From: JBCCEJ01 sp039030335
GTDB taxonomy: Bacteria; Pseudomonadota; Gammaproteobacteria; HK1
Assembly: GCA_039030335.1 (NCBI GenBank)
Contig: JBCCEJ010000016.1
Coordinates: 14,405 to 78,404, forward strand
Reading direction: 5' to 3'
Length of the DNA stretch: 64,000 bases
Made by a program: the position numbers and the translations under genes
The notes under the pieces: model-generated
What the model saw: the letters and a program-made list of their open reading frames with translations, nothing else
Database searches by the model: none
Told to the model about the DNA's origin: nothing
Part shown: positions 28,805 through 37,571 of the stretch, piece after piece
How the letters are laid out: the number at the start of each line of letters is the position of its first letter
Position numbering within the stretch: position 1 is the first letter of the stretch

Positions 28805-29086
28805 ATGGCCACAGCACGTGCCCGCCACATCCTGGTTGAATCTGAATCCCAGTGCCAGGACCTGATGACCCAGATCCAGAACGGCAGCGATTTCGCTGAC
28901 CTGGCGCGTCAGCATTCGTCCTGCCCGTCTGGCCGCAGCGGCGGCGACCTCGGCCAGTTCGGTCCCGGTCAGATGGTTCCCGAATTCGACAAGGTCGTCT
29001 TCTCCGCGCCGGTCAACACCGTGCAGGGGCCGGTCAAAACCCAGTTCGGCTACCATCTGCTGGAAGTCACCGAACGCACTGACTGA
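28805..29086 (+). CDS. Parvulin-type peptidyl-prolyl isomerase
   Basis: 93 residues with GGAG upstream of ATG 28805. The whole product is one PpiC/parvulin domain: ARHILVESE, HSSCPSGRSGGDLGQFGPGQ and TQFGYHLLEVTER. Length and lack of signal peptide match the cytoplasmic PpiC. It catalyses cis-trans isomerisation of prolyl peptide bonds. It sits between the amidohydrolase and a PLP enzyme. Confidence 0.93.
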   Translation: MATARARHILVESESQCQDLMTQIQNGSDFADLARQHSSCPSGRSGGDLGQFGPGQMVPEFDKVVFSAPVNTVQGPVKTQFGYHLLEVTERTD

Positions 29087-29286
29087 CCTGCTCGCAGGCA
29101 GGCAGGGTCGGCCTCGCCGCGAGATCCGGCCGCATCGACCAGAAGCCGGGAACCGGTAGCGTTCCCGGCCGTCTCAGTTGGCCGCTTTCGCTCGTTTGGG
29201 CGCACGCCAACCGCATACCGTCAACACCATGTAGCTGGCCGGTCGCCCGGCGCACCGCCGGATACGCTACTCATCCGGAGTGCCCC

Positions 29287-30453
29287 TTGAAAGACGCCAC
29301 CCGCCTGATTCACCACGGCCGGCCCGCGGCCCGGCGCGAAGGCACCGTCAACCACCCCGTCTACCGGGCCTCGACGATCCTGTCTCCCGATATCAAGAGT
29401 TACCTCGGTCGGTTCGACGACGGGCGGCGGTTCACCAACGTGACCTACGGCGCCACCGGCACCGAAAACGCGCGTGCATTGGCAGCGACCGTCAACGATC
29501 TCGAGCGCGGTGCCGGCACTGTCATCACCGGTTCCGGCCTGTCGGCCGTCACGATGGCGCTGTCGGCTTGCGTCGCGGCCGGGGATCACATTCTGGTCAC
29601 CGACTCGGTTTACGGCCCGGGGCGCAAGTTCTGCGAAACGGTGTTGAGCCGCTACGGGGTCGAAACCGAGTACTTCGATCCGATGGTGGGCGCCGGTATC
29701 AAAGACCTGATTCGCGACAACACGCGGCTCGTCTACACCGAAGCGCCAGGCTCGCTGACGTTCGAGATGCAGGACGTCCCGACCATCGCGGCGGCCGCGA
29801 AGGAGCGCGGCGTGCTGGTCGCGATGGACAATACGTGGGCCACCCCGCTCTATTTCCGCCCGTTGGAACACGGGGTGGATTTGTCTGTGCAGGCCGGGAC
29901 CAAGTACTTCGCCGGTCATTCCGACCTCATCATCGGCATGATCACGTGCTCATCGGAAGCGTTGTACCAGCAGGTTGCCGAGCACCGCATGACCTTCGGT
30001 GATGTCGCCGGCCCGGATGACGCTTATCTCGCGCTTCGCGGCATGCGGAGCCTGAGCGTGCGTCTCCCGCAGCAATACGCTAATGGCCTGAAGGTCGCCG
30101 ATTGGCTGCAGGGCCGGCCGGAAGTCGCGCGCGTTCTGCACCCGGCATTGCCAGACGATCCGGGTCACGCGCTCTGGAAACGCGACTACGACGGCGGCGC
30201 GAGCCTGTTCGGGCTCGTCCTTCACAACCAGGACCTGGATGCGACGGCGCGCTTTTGCGACACGCTAGAACTCTTCGAGATCGGTTCGTCGTGGGGCGGC
30301 TACGAGAGCCTGGTCGCACTGAACCGCGGGCCTGGCCTGGAGCGCAGCGTCCTGCCATGGACTGAGAGCGAGTGGTTGCTGCGCCTGCATATCGGACTGG
30401 AGGATCCAGACGACCTCATGGCCGATCTGGCCGCCGCGCTCGGTCGGGTCTGA
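29287..30453 (+). CDS. PLP-dependent cystathionine beta-lyase-type enzyme
   Basis: 388 residues starting at TTG 29287, with GGAG seven bases upstream. Trans-sulfuration family: YRASTIL, PLP-contact TGSGLSAVTMALSACVAAGD, Asp in AMDNTWATP and PLP Lys in VQAGTKYFAGHSD. Sequence around the active site (LRGMRSLSVRLPQQ) is typical of MetC-like enzymes. It would release homocysteine or thiols from S-linked amino acids. The M24 gene follows six bases later. Possible supply of sulfur compounds to the adjacent selenoprotein is speculative. Confidence 0.85.
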   Translation: MKDATRLIHHGRPAARREGTVNHPVYRASTILSPDIKSYLGRFDDGRRFTNVTYGATGTENARALAATVNDLERGAGTVITGSGLSAVTMALSACVAAGDHILVTDSVYGPGRKFCETVLSRYGVETEYFDPMVGAGIKDLIRDNTRLVYTEAPGSLTFEMQDVPTIAAAAKERGVLVAMDNTWATPLYFRPLEHGVDLSVQAGTKYFAGHSDLIIGMITCSSEALYQQVAEHRMTFGDVAGPDDAYLALRGMRSLSVRLPQQYANGLKVADWLQGRPEVARVLHPALPDDPGHALWKRDYDGGASLFGLVLHNQDLDATARFCDTLELFEIGSSWGGYESLVALNRGPGLERSVLPWTESEWLLRLHIGLEDPDDLMADLAAALGRV

Positions 30454-30459
30454 GCAGCC

Positions 30460-31611
30460 GTGGCTACGGTATTCACGTCAGACGAATACGCCGGGCGCCA
30501 GGCCGAGGCCTGTCGGCGCATTGCGGCCGCAGGACTCGACGGACTGATCGTCTTTCGCCAGGAGTCGATGTATTACCTGACCGGCTACGACACCAGCGGC
30601 TACTCGATGTTTCAGGGCATGTACCTGGGCGCTGATGGCGCACTGGCCCTGTTGACCCGCACGGCCGATCGCATCCAGTCGCGCGTGACGTCGGTCATCG
30701 AAGACATCCGCATCTGGTACGACCGCGAAGACGCCTCTCCAGGCGACGATTTGCGCGACATGCTGGAAAGCTACGGATGCCGCGGCACGCGGCTCGGCGT
30801 CGAGTACCACGCGTATGGCCTGACCGGGCAACGCGCGAAAATGGTCGATGCCGCCCTCGACGGATTCTGCACGCTGACCGACGCGTCTGACCTCATTCGC
30901 GAACAGCGTCTCGTCAAGAGCGTGGCTGAACTCGAGTTCGTGCGCACGGCCGGCCGATTGAGCGATGAAATTCTTGCGATCAGCCGCGACCGCGTGGCGC
31001 CAGGTGTCGCGACCAAAGCCGTCTACGCCGATATGGCCCATGCCGTGCTGATGGCGGGCGGCGATCTCAGCGCGTCGCGCTGGCCGCTCGGTGCGGGCGA
31101 ACAGTCCCTGTTCGGGCGCTATCACACCGGCAACGAACTGATCGCGGAACACGACAACGTCTGTTTTGAACCGGCGGCCGCTTACCGGCACTACCACGCC
31201 TGCCAGATGTACAACATCGTCGTCGGTAGCGTCACCGCGCGGCAACGCACGATGCACGCCGCCTGTTGTGATGCCCTGGACGCGTGTCTCGAAACGCTCC
31301 GCCCCGGGCGTACGGTTGGCGATCTCTACGACGCGCACGCCCGCACGCTGGATGCGGCCGGGTTTGGCGACGCGCGTCTCGCCGCGTGCGGCTACACGCT
31401 CGGCGCCACCTATCCGCCCACGTGGATGGACTGGCCGATGATCTGGGCCGACAACCCACAGGTGCTGGCGCCGGGGATGGTGTTCTTCCTGCACATGATC
31501 CTGTTCGAGGCCGAGTCCGGCACCAGCATGTGCCTGGGCGAAACCGCGATCGTCACGCAGGCCGGCTGCGAGCGCGTCAATCACCTGCCGCGCGAGCTGA
31601 TGGTGGCTTGA
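30460..31611 (+). CDS. M24 family peptidase/creatinase-like protein
   Basis: 383 residues starting at GTG 30460. The N-terminal creatinase domain (residues 1-140) contains FRQESMYYLTGYDTSG; the pita-bread domain follows with GYTLGATYPPTWMD and FFLHMILFEAESG. At the positions of the two bridging Asp of metal-dependent aminopeptidases I see NVCFEPAAAYRHYHA, so the full metal set is not evident and a creatinase- or ectoine-hydrolase-like C-N hydrolase is more likely than a true Xaa-Pro aminopeptidase. It lies 100 bases upstream of the selenoprotein gene on the same strand. Confidence 0.8.
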   Translation: MATVFTSDEYAGRQAEACRRIAAAGLDGLIVFRQESMYYLTGYDTSGYSMFQGMYLGADGALALLTRTADRIQSRVTSVIEDIRIWYDREDASPGDDLRDMLESYGCRGTRLGVEYHAYGLTGQRAKMVDAALDGFCTLTDASDLIREQRLVKSVAELEFVRTAGRLSDEILAISRDRVAPGVATKAVYADMAHAVLMAGGDLSASRWPLGAGEQSLFGRYHTGNELIAEHDNVCFEPAAAYRHYHACQMYNIVVGSVTARQRTMHAACCDALDACLETLRPGRTVGDLYDAHARTLDAAGFGDARLAACGYTLGATYPPTWMDWPMIWADNPQVLAPGMVFFLHMILFEAESGTSMCLGETAIVTQAGCERVNHLPRELMVA

Positions 31612-31711
31612 GTTCGAAATTCGGGCTTCGATAGACGCCAGCCCACCACACAGGCTTTAATGAAAGAGCGTAAGCGTGCCGGCGCTGGACGGCACCCAGG
31701 CGGAGTTGAAC

Positions 31712-32248
31712 ATGAGCTTACAGTTTCACGACCCGCGCGCAGAACCGATGGTGGCGGCAACGCCCTACACCCTGCGCACGGACCTCGACCGGCCGCTCAA
31801 TATTGGCCTGCTGGCCAACGGCTTTCCCGATTCGGTGAATTTCCTCGACCGCGTCCAGGAGGCGCTGTCTGAGAAGTTGCCGCAGGCGGCGTTCCATCGC
31901 TATGACAAGGGCAACGCCTCGGCCATCGTCTCGGGCGAGATGCTCGACGACATCATCGAGAAGTGCGACGTAGCGGTAGCCGCTTACGGTCATTGAGGCA
32001 GTTGCACCACCGGCACCGTGCGTGACGGCATCGCAATCGCCCGTAAAGGCAAACCCGCGGTAACCCTCGTTACCGAAGTCTTCAAAGCGCAAGGCGACTT
32101 CATCGCCAAAGCGAACGGCATGCCCGACGTGCCGCGCGTGACCCTGCCGCACCCCGTTGCAGGAACCGGCGAAGCGGCCATGCGCGAAACCGCGCACAGC
32201 ATCGTCGAGCAGATTTGCGCTTATCTGGAAGGGCGCGCCGGGCATTGA
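31712..32248 (+). CDS. UGSC-family selenoprotein (TGA at 31994-31996 read as Sec95)
   Basis: Read through one TGA, the frame gives 178 residues. Start ATG 31712 has GGAG six bases upstream; a GTG at 31676 is in frame but less well placed. The upstream part ends VAVAAYGH, the next codons are TGA-GGC-AGT-TGC, i.e. Sec-Gly-Ser-Cys, and the same frame continues TTGTVRDGIAIARKGKPAV and VTEVFKAQGDFIAKANGM to the TAA/TGA stop at 32246-32248. The motif is the one after which the UGSC (seleno)protein family is named. The Sec95/Cys98 pair is probably a redox centre. Coding-quality sequence on both sides of the TGA and a candidate bSECIS argue against a simple nonsense mutation. A conventional gene call would wrongly split it into 31676-31996 and 32018-32248. 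Confidence 0.88.
32001..32026 (+). promoter_or_regulatory. Candidate bSECIS hairpin directly after the TGA
   Basis: Five bases after the TGA a hairpin can form: CACCAC (32005-32010) pairs with GTG and GTG (32018-32020, 32022-32024) around a single bulged C at 32021. Outer pairs T32003-A32025 and G32001-C32026 are possible with small bulges. The apical loop CGGCACC (32011-32017) has GG at its second and third positions, 16-17 bases after the TGA. Position and guanines in the loop match what SelB-binding bacterial SECIS elements need. The fold was found by eye. Confidence 0.6.
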
Positions 32249-32333
32249 GCGGCCAACGCCCGCATTGATATCAACGACTCGCAAGGCGGCCCGATCCGGG
32301 TCGCCCGTCGCCGATAGCGGAGACTGATCAGCC

Positions 32334-33407
32334 ATGAGCGCAAACCTCCTTGAAGCAAACGATCTCTTCGCTGCGAACGAACAACTGCAGGCACTAGGCT
32401 GCACGGACGGTTTGCCGGTACTGCCACCAACGCCCGAACGCGTAGAAGCGCTGGTGTTGGCAAGCGGCCTCGATGGCGACCTGGTGCTCGGCGCCATGGG
32501 GCCGGCCGGTGGCGCTGCGAGCGTGCACAAACTTGCTGTCAACGCGGCGATGGCCGGGTGTATACCGGATCACATGCCAGTCATCATCGGCATCGCCAAA
32601 GCCGTCATGCAGCCGGAGTTCGATCTCGGCGAAATGCAGGGCACGACGCACTGCACGGCGCCGCTGATCATCGTCAACGGTCCCGCGCGGAGCGCGTGCG
32701 GAGAATTCGTATCAGGTTTTGGTGCGTTCGGACCGGGGCAGCATGCCAACGGTCCGGTCGGGCGGGCGTTGCGTCTGGCGATGCTGAACATCGGCGGCGC
32801 GCGACCCGGTGAATCCGACATGGCGCTACACGGCCATCCCGGCAAGTACACCTACTGCATCGCGGAGGACGAGGAGCGCTCACCCTTGCCGCCATTGCAT
32901 ACGTCACACGGCTACAGCCCTGATGACAGTGCGGTCACGGTCGTCGGCGCCGAGGCGCCGCACTCGACGTGGTTTGTCACCGACGCAGACGACCCGCAGG
33001 AATGCGAGCGGCTGCTCGATTCGCTGGCGGGCGTTATCGCGAACCCGGGCAGCAACAATGTGCACCTCGGCGGCGGCGGCGCTGTTACTGTTGCGTTGAA
33101 CCACGAACACGCGCAAGTGCTGACGCGCGCTGGCCTGGATCGGGAAGCCATCCAGGAGGAGTTGAGTCGACGCTCGACGATAAGCCGCGACCACCTGCTC
33201 CACATTCATCCGGGCGCCAAGATCCCGGACGGCGACGGTGATCGGGTGCGGGCGGTACGGGATCCCGCGAAGATTCTGATCGTGGTGGCCGGCGGGCCGG
33301 GGCTCTACTCGATGATCATGCCCTCATGGTGCGCCGGGCCGCATGCCAATGCGTTCGTTCATGCGCCTGTTGAGATCGACCAGTTCTGCGAAATTCCGGG
33401 GGCCTGA
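32334..33407 (+). CDS. Conserved partner protein of UGSC selenoprotein, function unknown
   Basis: 357 residues, soluble, starting 85 bases after the selenoprotein with GGAG upstream. The opening CTDGLPVLPPTPERVEALV is a recognisable block that I associate with proteins encoded beside or fused to UGSC proteins. Other notable parts: HKLAVNAAMAGCIPDHMPVI, GEMQGTTHCTAPLIIVNGP and SACGEFVSGFGAFGPG, which hold several well-placed Cys and His; GGGGAVTVALNHEHAQVL follows, and the C-terminus has IVVAGGPGLYSMIMPSW. A redox or thiol-binding partner role is an inference from the gene pairing and the conserved-looking Cys; I cannot assign a reaction. Confidence 0.8.
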   Translation: MSANLLEANDLFAANEQLQALGCTDGLPVLPPTPERVEALVLASGLDGDLVLGAMGPAGGAASVHKLAVNAAMAGCIPDHMPVIIGIAKAVMQPEFDLGEMQGTTHCTAPLIIVNGPARSACGEFVSGFGAFGPGQHANGPVGRALRLAMLNIGGARPGESDMALHGHPGKYTYCIAEDEERSPLPPLHTSHGYSPDDSAVTVVGAEAPHSTWFVTDADDPQECERLLDSLAGVIANPGSNNVHLGGGGAVTVALNHEHAQVLTRAGLDREAIQEELSRRSTISRDHLLHIHPGAKIPDGDGDRVRAVRDPAKILIVVAGGPGLYSMIMPSWCAGPHANAFVHAPVEIDQFCEIPGA

Positions 33408-33485
33408 GCACTCGCGTTAGCGATAACCGGGCGTTCGCCTTAGCCGCTGAATTGGCAGACGTAACCCTGACGTGAGGCGGTGCCG

Positions 33486-34109
33486 TCAGTCTCCTTCCGA
33501 TCGCTCGGTTTCGAAAATATCTTTCACCATGCGCATCGACTTCCATGGCGGATCGGGCGGTACATGGCCGGGTTGCGGTACATACTCCGAAATTTCCGCT
33601 TCACCCATACCCGGAATGTATCTGGGGCAGTTCGGAAACACCGACTCGACCGTAACGCGAACCACGCGTTTCGCTCCTTCGAATCGCGCGATCGCGTCCG
33701 GGTCGTCGTCTACTTCGGCATGACCGGAGACGCGCAGCCGGCCGGCGTTATTGAACAGTTGGCCATCGAAACGAATGAACAGTAGTCCAACCCGCGGACT
33801 GGCCGTGATGTTGCCAAGGCTCCGATACATGCGGTTGCCGTCGTAGTCCGGCCACTCGAGCGTTGCAGGTCCCGTTACCCGCACGAATCCGGGCGCACCG
33901 CCCTTGAATGAGCAGTCGACACTCTCCGGTGTCGCCGTGGCGAGAAAGAAAAACGGCACGCTCTGGATGAAAGCGATGTCGTCGTCGTTGAATTCGGTGC
34001 GGCGCCGGTGCTGTTCCAGCCGGTCGGCGACAGCCCGGCCCTCATAGCGATCCTGCAGCTCGCGCATACCGTCGTGATAGAAATCCACTCCCCAGCTCCT
34101 CCAGTGCAT
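33486..34109 (-). CDS. Pyridoxamine 5'-phosphate oxidase-family protein
   Basis: 207 residues if started at ATG 34109; GTG 34088, preceded by GGAGGAG, is an equally good start. The open frame reaches 34448, but the extra part is basic and not family-like. Motifs: FYHDGMRELQDRYEGRAVAD, FFFLATATPESVDCSFKGG, PGFVRVTGPATLEWPDYDGN and SLGNITASPRVGLLFIRF, all typical of split-barrel FMN/F420 flavoproteins. Likely an FMN-binding oxidoreductase; substrate unknown. Divergent from the small TPR gene. Confidence 0.85.
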   Translation of the reverse strand: MHWRSWGVDFYHDGMRELQDRYEGRAVADRLEQHRRRTEFNDDDIAFIQSVPFFFLATATPESVDCSFKGGAPGFVRVTGPATLEWPDYDGNRMYRSLGNITASPRVGLLFIRFDGQLFNNAGRLRVSGHAEVDDDPDAIARFEGAKRVVRVTVESVFPNCPRYIPGMGEAEISEYVPQPGHVPPDPPWKSMRMVKDIFETERSEGD

Positions 34110-34355
34110 CGCGGGCTCCAGCCACGGCACGGGTCCGCGATGTGTGATCAGGACGTCTATTGAATCAGATCTCAACGCCGTGCCAATCACCAGCGCCACG
34201 GGACGTTCCCGTTGGCCATCGCGTATGGTGGTGCTCATGAGCAATCTCATGATGTTGACGCAGACCGGTGGTCTCCCTACCGCCGCTCGCCGCCTGCGAG
34301 CGCCTTCAAGGCATGACCTGCGGCGCCACTCGACATCAGAACGACCTCCGCTACC

Positions 34356-34910
34356 GTGCGCAAAGCGCTGAGGTCCCTTTCTCTTGCGGCCGCGTTCGCG
34401 TTCGGCGCCGCTAGCGCAGACCAGACCGATCCGGGTCTGGATGCACACTTCGAGACGCTTCGCCTGGCACCGGATGAGACTGTCGCGCTAGAAGCCGAAC
34501 GCAGCATCACGAGTTTGTGGAACCGGGGCGCGACTCCAGCGTTGACATCTCAGTTGGCGGAAGCCAGAAAACTCATTGAAAGCTGGTCGTTCGACCAGGC
34601 AAGGAAACTGCTGGACGAACTGACGCGTCGCGCGCCCCGGTTTGCCGAGGCCTGGAATCAGCGCGCCACTCTTCACTACATCGAGCGCCGCTACGATGCG
34701 TCACTGGCTGATGTCGCAATAACCCTGAAGCTCGAACCCCGCCACTTTGGCGCCCTTGCGGGTCTGGGCGAAATCAGGCTGCGCCTGGGCGATCTGAATG
34801 GAGCGCTCACTGCATTCGAAAGCGCCCTGGCTGTGCACCCACGGCTGCCCGGATTGCGCAACAGAGTTGAGGCTCTCCGGGCGATGGATGCGCATCGGGC
34901 TGGAGAGTGA
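34356..34910 (+). CDS. Exported TPR-repeat protein
   Basis: 184 residues from GTG 34356. The N-terminus RKALRSLSLAAAFAFGAASA looks like a signal peptide with a cleavage site after ASA. From about residue 62 to 170 there are three tetratricopeptide-like helical hairpins (ARKLIESWSFDQARKLLDEL, AEAWNQRATLHYIERRYDAS, ALAGLGEIRLRLGDLNGALT). TPRs mediate protein contacts in the periplasm. No specific partner is evident. No clear ribosome site before the GTG. Confidence 0.75.
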   Translation: MRKALRSLSLAAAFAFGAASADQTDPGLDAHFETLRLAPDETVALEAERSITSLWNRGATPALTSQLAEARKLIESWSFDQARKLLDELTRRAPRFAEAWNQRATLHYIERRYDASLADVAITLKLEPRHFGALAGLGEIRLRLGDLNGALTAFESALAVHPRLPGLRNRVEALRAMDAHRAGE

Positions 34911-35123
34911 AACGCTGTGGGGTACGCATGAAAGGGCCATCTCCAAAGCGTAGAGACCGCTTCGGATACAAGTGGTCAGACGTTAATAAACCAGTAAAAC
35001 AGCTGCGTATTGCTTGTGAGTCCGCGCTGATGATAGCGCTGAGCCAGACATGAGCTGCAGCGCGCTTCACAGGCCTCGACACCGGTCGAGGCCGGCGGCA
35101 TTTTGCCGAACCGCTGGTCCGGC

Positions 35124-36320
35124 TCAGCCCCCGTTGATCGCCAGATGCGGCGCCAACGCCGCCGCGGCCGCGCCAACGCCAGACCGGGGCGCCGTCACCC
35201 CCAGACTCCCGAGCGTCGCTTCGATCGTACCGAGCGTACCGAGCAACATCGGCGGGTTCAGATGCCCCATGTGTCCGATACGAAACGCCTGATGCTCGAA
35301 CCCGCCAAGCGGCACGCCAATCACCAGATTCGCTTCGTCGCGCGCCCGGGCGCGTAGCGCATCGCAGTGCGGGGTGCGCACGGTCGTCACGGCCGTCGAA
35401 CGATGGGCGGGATCGGGAATATTGAATTCCAGCTCGCCAGACTCGGCCCACGCCTCAACGGCAGCCCACACCGCGCTCGCCATGACGCCGTGACGCCACC
35501 AGACGTTCTCGAGCCCTTCTTCGTTGATGATGTCGAGCGATGCGCGCATGGCGTAGATGTGCTGAATCGGCGGCGTGCCGCAATAGCGCCGGTAGTGCGG
35601 CGACTTCAAGCGGCGCAATCCCCAGTCCCAATACCCGGTTTTGAGATCGGCCGTTTCGTAGGCCGCGCCGGCTTTGGCGCTCGCCCAGACGAAACCCAGG
35701 CCCGGCGGCACCATCAGACCTTTCTGCGAACCGGCGACCGTGATGTCGACACCCCACTCGTCCATCTCGTAGCGCTCGCAGGCCATCGAAGCGATGCAAT
35801 CGACCATGTAAAGCGCCGGGTGACCGGCCGCGTCAATGGCTTTACGGATGGCCGCGATGTCGTTCAGAACCGACGACGCTGTATCGACCTGGACGACGAG
35901 GACGGCCTTGATGTCGTGGTTGGTGTCAGCGCGGAGCGCTTCTTCGACTGCGGCCGGATCGACCGGGCCGCGATCGTCACCCGGCAAGACCTGTACATCG
36001 ATGCCAGCGATGGCCCCGATGTCGCCCCAAGCGGTCGCAAAGCGGCCAGACTCCAAAACGAGCACCCGGTCGCCACGCGACAGCGTATTCGTCAGCGCCA
36101 TCTCCCAGGCCCCATGGCCGTTGGAGATCGTGACGAACACTTCACCTTCGGTGCGGGCGATGGCCGGCAGGTCGGCCAGGATGCTGTGAGATGTGTCGAT
36201 CAGTTCGCCTTCGTAGATGTTCGGCATCGCGCGGCTCATCGCGGCGATCACACTGTCCGGCATGGCAGACGGTCCGGGAATGGCAACCTGTTCACGGCCG
36301 TAGCGGAGCGATTTGCTCAA
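35124..36320 (-). CDS. Class V aminotransferase (serine-glyoxylate type)
   Basis: 398 residues starting at TTG 36320, which has GGAG eight bases upstream (the frame is open to 36371). Features: REQVAIPGPSAMPDSV, FVTISNGHGAWEMAL, VQVDTASSVLND and the PLP lysine in TVAGSQKGLMVPPGLGFVWA. Large-subunit fold type I enzymes of this group transaminate alanine or serine with glyoxylate. It follows the amidohydrolase by 51 bases in the same direction. A serine/glyoxylate role is likely but not proven. Confidence 0.87.
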   Translation of the reverse strand: MSKSLRYGREQVAIPGPSAMPDSVIAAMSRAMPNIYEGELIDTSHSILADLPAIARTEGEVFVTISNGHGAWEMALTNTLSRGDRVLVLESGRFATAWGDIGAIAGIDVQVLPGDDRGPVDPAAVEEALRADTNHDIKAVLVVQVDTASSVLNDIAAIRKAIDAAGHPALYMVDCIASMACERYEMDEWGVDITVAGSQKGLMVPPGLGFVWASAKAGAAYETADLKTGYWDWGLRRLKSPHYRRYCGTPPIQHIYAMRASLDIINEEGLENVWWRHGVMASAVWAAVEAWAESGELEFNIPDPAHRSTAVTTVRTPHCDALRARARDEANLVIGVPLGGFEHQAFRIGHMGHLNPPMLLGTLGTIEATLGSLGVTAPRSGVGAAAAALAPHLAINGG

Positions 36321-36371
36321 GGTCAATTCTCCAGAAGTTGTTGCGCGACAATACGCGCTGTCGCGCGGCAT

Positions 36372-37538
36372 TCAGTTGGGACGGCAGACGCGTCCGTTCG
36401 CAATGACGAATCGCCGCGGGGGGTGCGCCGCCACGGCTTCGCAGGCGTTCTCTGCCTCGACGAGCACCAGGTCGGCCCGGCAGCCGGGGCTCAGTCCGTA
36501 GCCTTCGAGCCCCATGACGTCAGCACCGCCGCGCGTCGCCATGTGCAGCGCAAGTTCCAGGCCCTGATCATCCCTGAACCCGTTGATATATGCGACCAGA
36601 TAGGCGCGTTCGAGCATGTCGGGCGTATTCAACGGCCCCCAGGCATCGCGGACTCCGTCACTACCACTGAAGACGCGCACGCCGTTGGCGTGCAGCCACC
36701 TTACCGGCGGGGCGCTGATCCCGCCGGCCGGGCCATGACTCATGACGGCAATGTCCTGATCGCGGAGCTTTGCGGTCAAGTCTTCGAGACGGGCGTCATC
36801 GACGCTGCCGAGACAAAATGCATGCGATACGGCGATCTGCCCACGCATGCCCAGAGCGGCGGAGCGCTCGGCCAGCAGATCGATGGTTTGTGCACCTGAC
36901 TCGCCGGCATCGTGCAGATGCAGATCGATACCAACACCGAAGCGCTCGGCGAGCGCAAACAGGGCATCCAGCTGACCTTTGGCATCCTGGTCGATGCCGA
37001 CGGGGTCCAGCCCACCCAAGACGTCCGCGCCCGCTTCCAGCGCAGCCTCCAGCAATGTCAGTGTGCCCGGCGCACTCAGCACGCCAAGCTGCGGAAACGC
37101 CACCACCTGAAACTGCACGCGATCGGCATATTGCTCGCAAGTCGCGAGCACGCCGTCGAGATGGGCGAGACCAATTTCGGGCACGATGTCGACGTGTGTG
37201 CGAATAGCGGTCGTGCCAAGCGACAGCATCTGTTCGACCATGCGCGCGCTCTGCTGCTGCGGGTCGTGGGTCAGGTCGCGCAGCACAGCCCGTTCATTGT
37301 CGATCCGCTCCCGCACCGTGGGCCCGGCACTGTGCGCATGCCAGCCGCAGCCCCAGAGCGTCTTGTCGATGTGCGTGTGCGCGTTGACCAGCCCCGGCAG
37401 CGCCAGCGCGCCGGCCGCGTCTATTGTCTCCTCGCCATCGTGCGCGACCAGGTCGGGCTGGACGGCCGCGATGGTGGCGCCTTCGAGCCGCAGATCGTTT
37501 TGCGTGCCGTCAGGGGTGCGAACGTTGCGGATCAGCAA
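36372..37538 (-). CDS. Amidohydrolase (cytosine deaminase-like)
   Basis: 388 residues from TTG 37538. Metal ligands of the amidohydrolase barrel are seen: LVNAHTHIDKTLWG, DLHLHDAGESGAQ, AVSHAFCLG and the Asp in FSGSDGVRDAWG. The HTHIDKTL block is typical of cytosine deaminase/atrazine-hydrolase-like enzymes. It would deaminate or hydrolyse a nitrogen ring compound. It lies between an acyl-CoA dehydrogenase and the aminotransferase in a minus-strand run of four genes. Confidence 0.85.
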   Translation of the reverse strand: MLIRNVRTPDGTQNDLRLEGATIAAVQPDLVAHDGEETIDAAGALALPGLVNAHTHIDKTLWGCGWHAHSAGPTVRERIDNERAVLRDLTHDPQQQSARMVEQMLSLGTTAIRTHVDIVPEIGLAHLDGVLATCEQYADRVQFQVVAFPQLGVLSAPGTLTLLEAALEAGADVLGGLDPVGIDQDAKGQLDALFALAERFGVGIDLHLHDAGESGAQTIDLLAERSAALGMRGQIAVSHAFCLGSVDDARLEDLTAKLRDQDIAVMSHGPAGGISAPPVRWLHANGVRVFSGSDGVRDAWGPLNTPDMLERAYLVAYINGFRDDQGLELALHMATRGGADVMGLEGYGLSPGCRADLVLVEAENACEAVAAHPPRRFVIANGRVCRPN

Positions 37539-37571
37539 AATGGTCGTCGTGCGGCGCGCACGCGCCTCCGA

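Noticed and set aside
31994..31996. TGA as an ordinary stop or nonsense mutation that makes two short genes
   Set aside because: The frame after it is coding-like and continuous, the next codons give the GSC of the UGSC motif, and a hairpin follows at the right distance.
35367..36899. 510-residue open frame opposite the aminotransferase and amidohydrolase genes
   Set aside because: It is the complement of two well-supported genes, rich in His/Arg, and matches no family.
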